From contig NZ_KB907877.1 of the NCBI RefSeq assembly GCF_000382245.1, positions 1 through 64,000 of the forward strand: a stretch of 64,000 nt of DNA. The letters are read 5' to 3'. The stretch is from Kushneria aurantia DSM 21353 (GTDB lineage: Bacteria > Pseudomonadota > Gammaproteobacteria > Pseudomonadales > Halomonadaceae). The position numbers and the translations under genes are program-made. Numbering within the stretch: position 1 is the first letter of the stretch; each line of letters opens with the position of its first letter. Below are positions 61,155 through 64,000 of this stretch, one piece after another. The notes beneath the pieces are model-generated. The model saw only the letters and a list, made by a program, of their open reading frames with translations. It made no database searches and was not told the DNA's origin.

Positions 61155-62744
61155 ATGAAGAAGACACTACTGGCCGCCGGTGTGGCGGCCATGATGAGCG
61201 CTACCCCGGCCATGGCCAAAACGCTGGTCTACTGCTCGGAAGGGTCGCCGGAAGGCTTTGATCCCTCGCTGTATACCACCGGCACCACCTTCGACGCCTC
61301 CAGCAAGCCGATCTACAACCGACTGGTGCAGTTCAAGCCCGGTACGACCGAGCTGGAACCGGCCATCGCCAGTAGCTGGGAGGTCTCCGACGATGGCCTG
61401 AGCGTAACTTTCCATCTGCGCGACGACGTCCAGTTCCAGACCACTGACTACTTCACCCCCAGCCGGCCACTCAATGCCGACGATATCATCTGGACCTTCG
61501 ATCGTCAGATGAACGAGGATAACCCCTACTATCAGTTGGCCAACGGCAGTTTCGAGTATTTCGATTCGATGTCGATGGGCGAGTTGATCGAGTCGATCGA
61601 GAAGGTTGACGATCATACCGTCAGGTTCCACCTCAGCGAGCCCAACGCGCCCTTTATCGCCAATCTGGCGATGGATTTCGCCTCGATTCACTCCAGGCAG
61701 TACGAGCAGCAGCTGCTCGACGAGGGCACGCCGGAGCTGGCCAACCAGCAGCCGATCGGCACCGGCCCCTTCCAGTTCGTCAACTATCAGGAAGACGCGG
61801 CAGTCCGCTACCAGGCCAACCCGGACTACTTCCGTGGCAAGCAGCCTATCGATAACCTGGTGTTTGCGATTACCCCCGATGCCCAGGTGCGCTATCAGAA
61901 GCTGCTGGCCAATGAGTGCCAGGTCATGCCGTACCCCAACCCCGCCGATGTCAGCGAGATGCAGCAAAACGATACCATCAAGGTACTCAGCGAACCCGGG
62001 CTCAATGTTGCCTATCTCGCCTGGAATACCATCCAGAAGCCGTTCGACAACCCGCAGGTGCGCCGTGCGCTGAACATGGCGATCAACAAGCAGGCGATTA
62101 TCGACGCGGTGTTCCAGGGCGCCGGCCAGGTGGCCAAGAACCCGATTCCGCCCACCATGTGGGGCTATAATGATGAGGTTCAGGACGATCCCTACGACCC
62201 GGATAGGGCCAGAAAGATGCTCAAGGATGCCGGCGTTGACAATCTTCAGATGAAAATCTGGGCGATGCCGGTGCAGCGCCCCTACATGCCCAACGCCCGC
62301 CGTACCGCCGAGCTGATGCAGGCTGACCTGCAAAAGATCGGAGTTGACGCGCAGATCGTCACCTATGAGTGGGGCGAGTATCTGCAGCGCGCCGCCGACA
62401 AGAATCATGAAGGGGCCATTATTCTGGGCTGGACCGGCGACAACGGCGATCCGGACAACTTCATGGGCACGCTTTTGAGCTGCGCCGGTGTAGGCACCAG
62501 CAACAACGTCGCCGAGTGGTGCTACGAGCCCTATGAAAAGTTGATTCAAAAGGCGCGCACCCTGAGCGATCAGGACGAACGTGCCAAGCTCTACAAGCAG
62601 GCGCAGGTGATCTTCAAGGAGCAGGCGCCGTGGGACACCCTGGCCCACTCGACGGTTTTCATGCCGCTGCGTGATGACGTCACCGGCTATGTTATCGATC
62701 CGCTGGGTCTGCATAGCTTCGAAGGCGTCGATATCCAGCAGTAA
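61155..62744 (+). CDS. Peptide/solute ABC transporter binding protein (family 5)
   Basis: 529 residues with a signal peptide (KKTLLAAGVAAMMSATPAMA), then the SBP_bac_5 domain (LVYCSEGSPEGFDPSLYTTG; NNPQVRRALNMAINKQAI-type segment; IVTYEWGEYLQRA). It closely follows the DppA pattern (dipeptide or heme/peptide carrier). The ATG is eight bases past AGGAG. First gene of an operon that continues into permeases; a hairpin between them may lower distal expression. Confidence 0.92.
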   Translation: MKKTLLAAGVAAMMSATPAMAKTLVYCSEGSPEGFDPSLYTTGTTFDASSKPIYNRLVQFKPGTTELEPAIASSWEVSDDGLSVTFHLRDDVQFQTTDYFTPSRPLNADDIIWTFDRQMNEDNPYYQLANGSFEYFDSMSMGELIESIEKVDDHTVRFHLSEPNAPFIANLAMDFASIHSRQYEQQLLDEGTPELANQQPIGTGPFQFVNYQEDAAVRYQANPDYFRGKQPIDNLVFAITPDAQVRYQKLLANECQVMPYPNPADVSEMQQNDTIKVLSEPGLNVAYLAWNTIQKPFDNPQVRRALNMAINKQAIIDAVFQGAGQVAKNPIPPTMWGYNDEVQDDPYDPDRARKMLKDAGVDNLQMKIWAMPVQRPYMPNARRTAELMQADLQKIGVDAQIVTYEWGEYLQRAADKNHEGAIILGWTGDNGDPDNFMGTLLSCAGVGTSNNVAEWCYEPYEKLIQKARTLSDQDERAKLYKQAQVIFKEQAPWDTLAHSTVFMPLRDDVTGYVIDPLGLHSFEGVDIQQ

Positions 62745-62761
62745 CCCCTTCCCACCGTCAC

Positions 62762-62789
62762 GCATGGAGCGGCCCTGGTCGCTCCATGC
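62762..62789 (+). terminator. Attenuator-like hairpin between binding protein and permease
   Basis: GCATGGAGCG (62762-62771) pairs perfectly with CGCTCCATGC (62780-62789). It lacks a T-run, and the next gene starts 28 bp on, so partial read-through or transcript stabilisation is more likely than full termination. Confidence 0.5.
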
Positions 62790-62817
62790 TGTCATGTGAC
62801 AGCTCAGATTTTCCATT

Positions 62818-63822
62818 ATGCTCAAATTTGTACTGGTCAAGCTGGCGCAGTTGGTGCCGACCTTTATCGGCGTCACCATTGTGGCGTTTGCCTTTATTCG
62901 CCTGTTGCCCGGCGACCCGATTCTGCTGATGGCGGGAGAGCGTGGTCTGACCCCCGAACGCTACGCCAAACTACAGGCTGAGTACGGTTTCGACCGACCG
63001 TTGATCGTGCAGTACTGGGATTTCCTCAAGGGGCTGCTGCATGGCGACCTGGGTAATTCTCTGGTGACCCACTCGTCGGTAGTTAATGAGTTCTTCAGCC
63101 GTTTCCCGGCGACCCTTGAACTTTCGATTTTCGCGCTGGCCTTTGCCGTTATCATCGGCCTGCCGGCGGGCGTTATCGCCGCCATTCGGCGCGGCAGAAC
63201 GCTGGATCACACCATCGTCGGCATCAGCCTGACCGGCTACTCCATGCCGATTTTCTGGTGGGGCCTGCTGCTGATCATGTTTTTCTCCGGCACGCTCGGC
63301 TGGACGCCGGTCTCCGGGCGTATCTCCTTTATGTATTTCATTCAGCCGGTCACCGGTTTTATGACCATCGATACCCTGCTGGCGGGCAACTGGGATGCCT
63401 TTCTCTCCGCGCTGCACCATCTGATACTGCCGGCCATCGTGCTGGGTACTATTCCACTGGCGGTGATCGCCCGCCAGACCCGCTCCTCGATGCTCGAGGT
63501 GCTGGGCGAGGACTACGTGCGTACGGCGCGCGCCAAGGGCCTCTCCAATTTCCGCGTAATCATGGTGCACGCGCTGCGCAACGCGCTGATCTCGGTGGTC
63601 ACCGTGATCGGGCTGCAGGTCGGCCTGCTGCTGGCCGGCGCCATCCTGACCGAAACCATCTTCTCGTGGCCGGGCATCGGCAAGTGGATGATCGATGCGA
63701 TCTCGCGACGTGACTACCCCTCGGTACAGGGTGGTCTGGTGCTGATCGCCTTTCTGGTCATGATCGTCAACCTGCTGGTGGATGTCGCCTATGGGGTCAT
63801 CAATCCGCGCATCCGTCACTGA
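62818..63822 (+). CDS. Peptide ABC transporter permease, DppB type
   Basis: 334 residues with about six helices. The N-terminus LVKLAQLVPTFIGVTIVAFAFIRLLPGDPI and the coupling segment VRTARAKGLSNFRVIMVHALRNALI are standard for DppB. It pairs with the following DppC-like permease. The ATG at 62818 has no strong ribosome site. Confidence 0.92.
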   Translation: MLKFVLVKLAQLVPTFIGVTIVAFAFIRLLPGDPILLMAGERGLTPERYAKLQAEYGFDRPLIVQYWDFLKGLLHGDLGNSLVTHSSVVNEFFSRFPATLELSIFALAFAVIIGLPAGVIAAIRRGRTLDHTIVGISLTGYSMPIFWWGLLLIMFFSGTLGWTPVSGRISFMYFIQPVTGFMTIDTLLAGNWDAFLSALHHLILPAIVLGTIPLAVIARQTRSSMLEVLGEDYVRTARAKGLSNFRVIMVHALRNALISVVTVIGLQVGLLLAGAILTETIFSWPGIGKWMIDAISRRDYPSVQGGLVLIAFLVMIVNLLVDVAYGVINPRIRH

Positions 63823-63833
63823 GGGCCCAAAAA

Positions 63834-64000
63834 ATGGCTGCAATTTCTACCCCTGCCGCGCCCGGGACCTTTCGCTATCAGCTGGCGTCGTTCTGGAAGG
63901 ATTTCAGCGCCAGCCGCGGCGCTCTGGTGGGCATGATCTTCATCGCCTGCGTCATGATCGTAGCGCTGCTGGCGCCCTGGATGGCGCCGCACGACCCGGC
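63834..64000 (+). CDS. Peptide ABC transporter permease, DppC type (cut by window end)
   Basis: The first 55 codons are present (MAAISTPAAPGTFRYQLASF, then a helix IFIACVMIVALLAPWMAPHDP). The start and the first helix with an Asp-Pro end match DppC. It begins 12 bp after dppB and must continue beyond the window. Confidence 0.85.
   Translation, partial: MAAISTPAAPGTFRYQLASFWKDFSASRGALVGMIFIACVMIVALLAPWMAPHDP

Overview
The window is GC-rich bacterial chromosomal DNA, most probably from a halophilic gammaproteobacterium of the Halomonadaceae (Halomonas, Kushneria or Salinicola type). This is inferred from the housekeeping order ponA / pilMNOPQ-aroK-aroB / gltBD, an osmoprotectant ABC transporter, and the general codon and GC character. 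No rRNA, CRISPR array or prophage is visible. One tRNA (Ser, anticodon CGA) is present.

Layout. 1-320: the end of an IS3-type element. 337-17238: conserved core (DUF481 outer-membrane protein, class A penicillin-binding protein, divergent pilMNOPQ-aroK-aroB operon, glutamate synthase gltB-gltD). 17236-31131: a mixed block with small membrane proteins, an FAD oxidoreductase, ChaC, a cupin, an MntA antitoxin whose HepT toxin is truncated, an osmoprotectant ABC transporter, a BrnT toxin with an HTH partner, gabD, zwf, a potassium channel and argC. 31250-31409: a MITE-like element abutting a shikimate-dehydrogenase-like gene. 32681-43539: a carbohydrate cluster made of a LacI regulator with a probable operator, two paralogous solute-binding proteins, two permeases, a GH127 glycosidase and an ATPase, followed by the tRNA, a HAD phosphatase and kdgK. 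43604-48558: a GH114-autotransporter fusion without a signal peptide, an IS1182-family transposase remnant, a symporter operon and a 75-bp tandem hairpin array. 48626-55481: stress genes (dps, NfeD, slipin, YceI, SulP, UspA, CBS, GNAT). 55868-60949: a large subtilisin-like autotransporter. 61155-64000: a peptide-type ABC transporter running off the edge.

How the genes work together. pilM-pilQ encode the inner-membrane alignment complex and secretin of type IV pili, and aroK/aroB continue the operon. gltBD assimilate ammonium. The sugar cluster reads as a regulated uptake-and-cleavage operon: LacI control, ABC import of a glycoside, GH127 cleavage in the cytoplasm. The two autotransporters share a recognisably homologous translocator unit.

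The points most worth checking are: (i) an inverted-repeat element whose ends abut the TAG stop codons of three different genes at YTAG sites; (ii) five tandem 75-bp units that form terminator-like hairpins and show one compensatory base-pair change; (iii) the decayed HepT next to an intact MntA; (iv) BrnT paired with an HTH rather than a ribbon-helix-helix partner, behind a perfect palindrome; (v) a three-way-junction-like structure ahead of the SulP gene. No wholly new multi-gene system could be demonstrated from the sequence alone.
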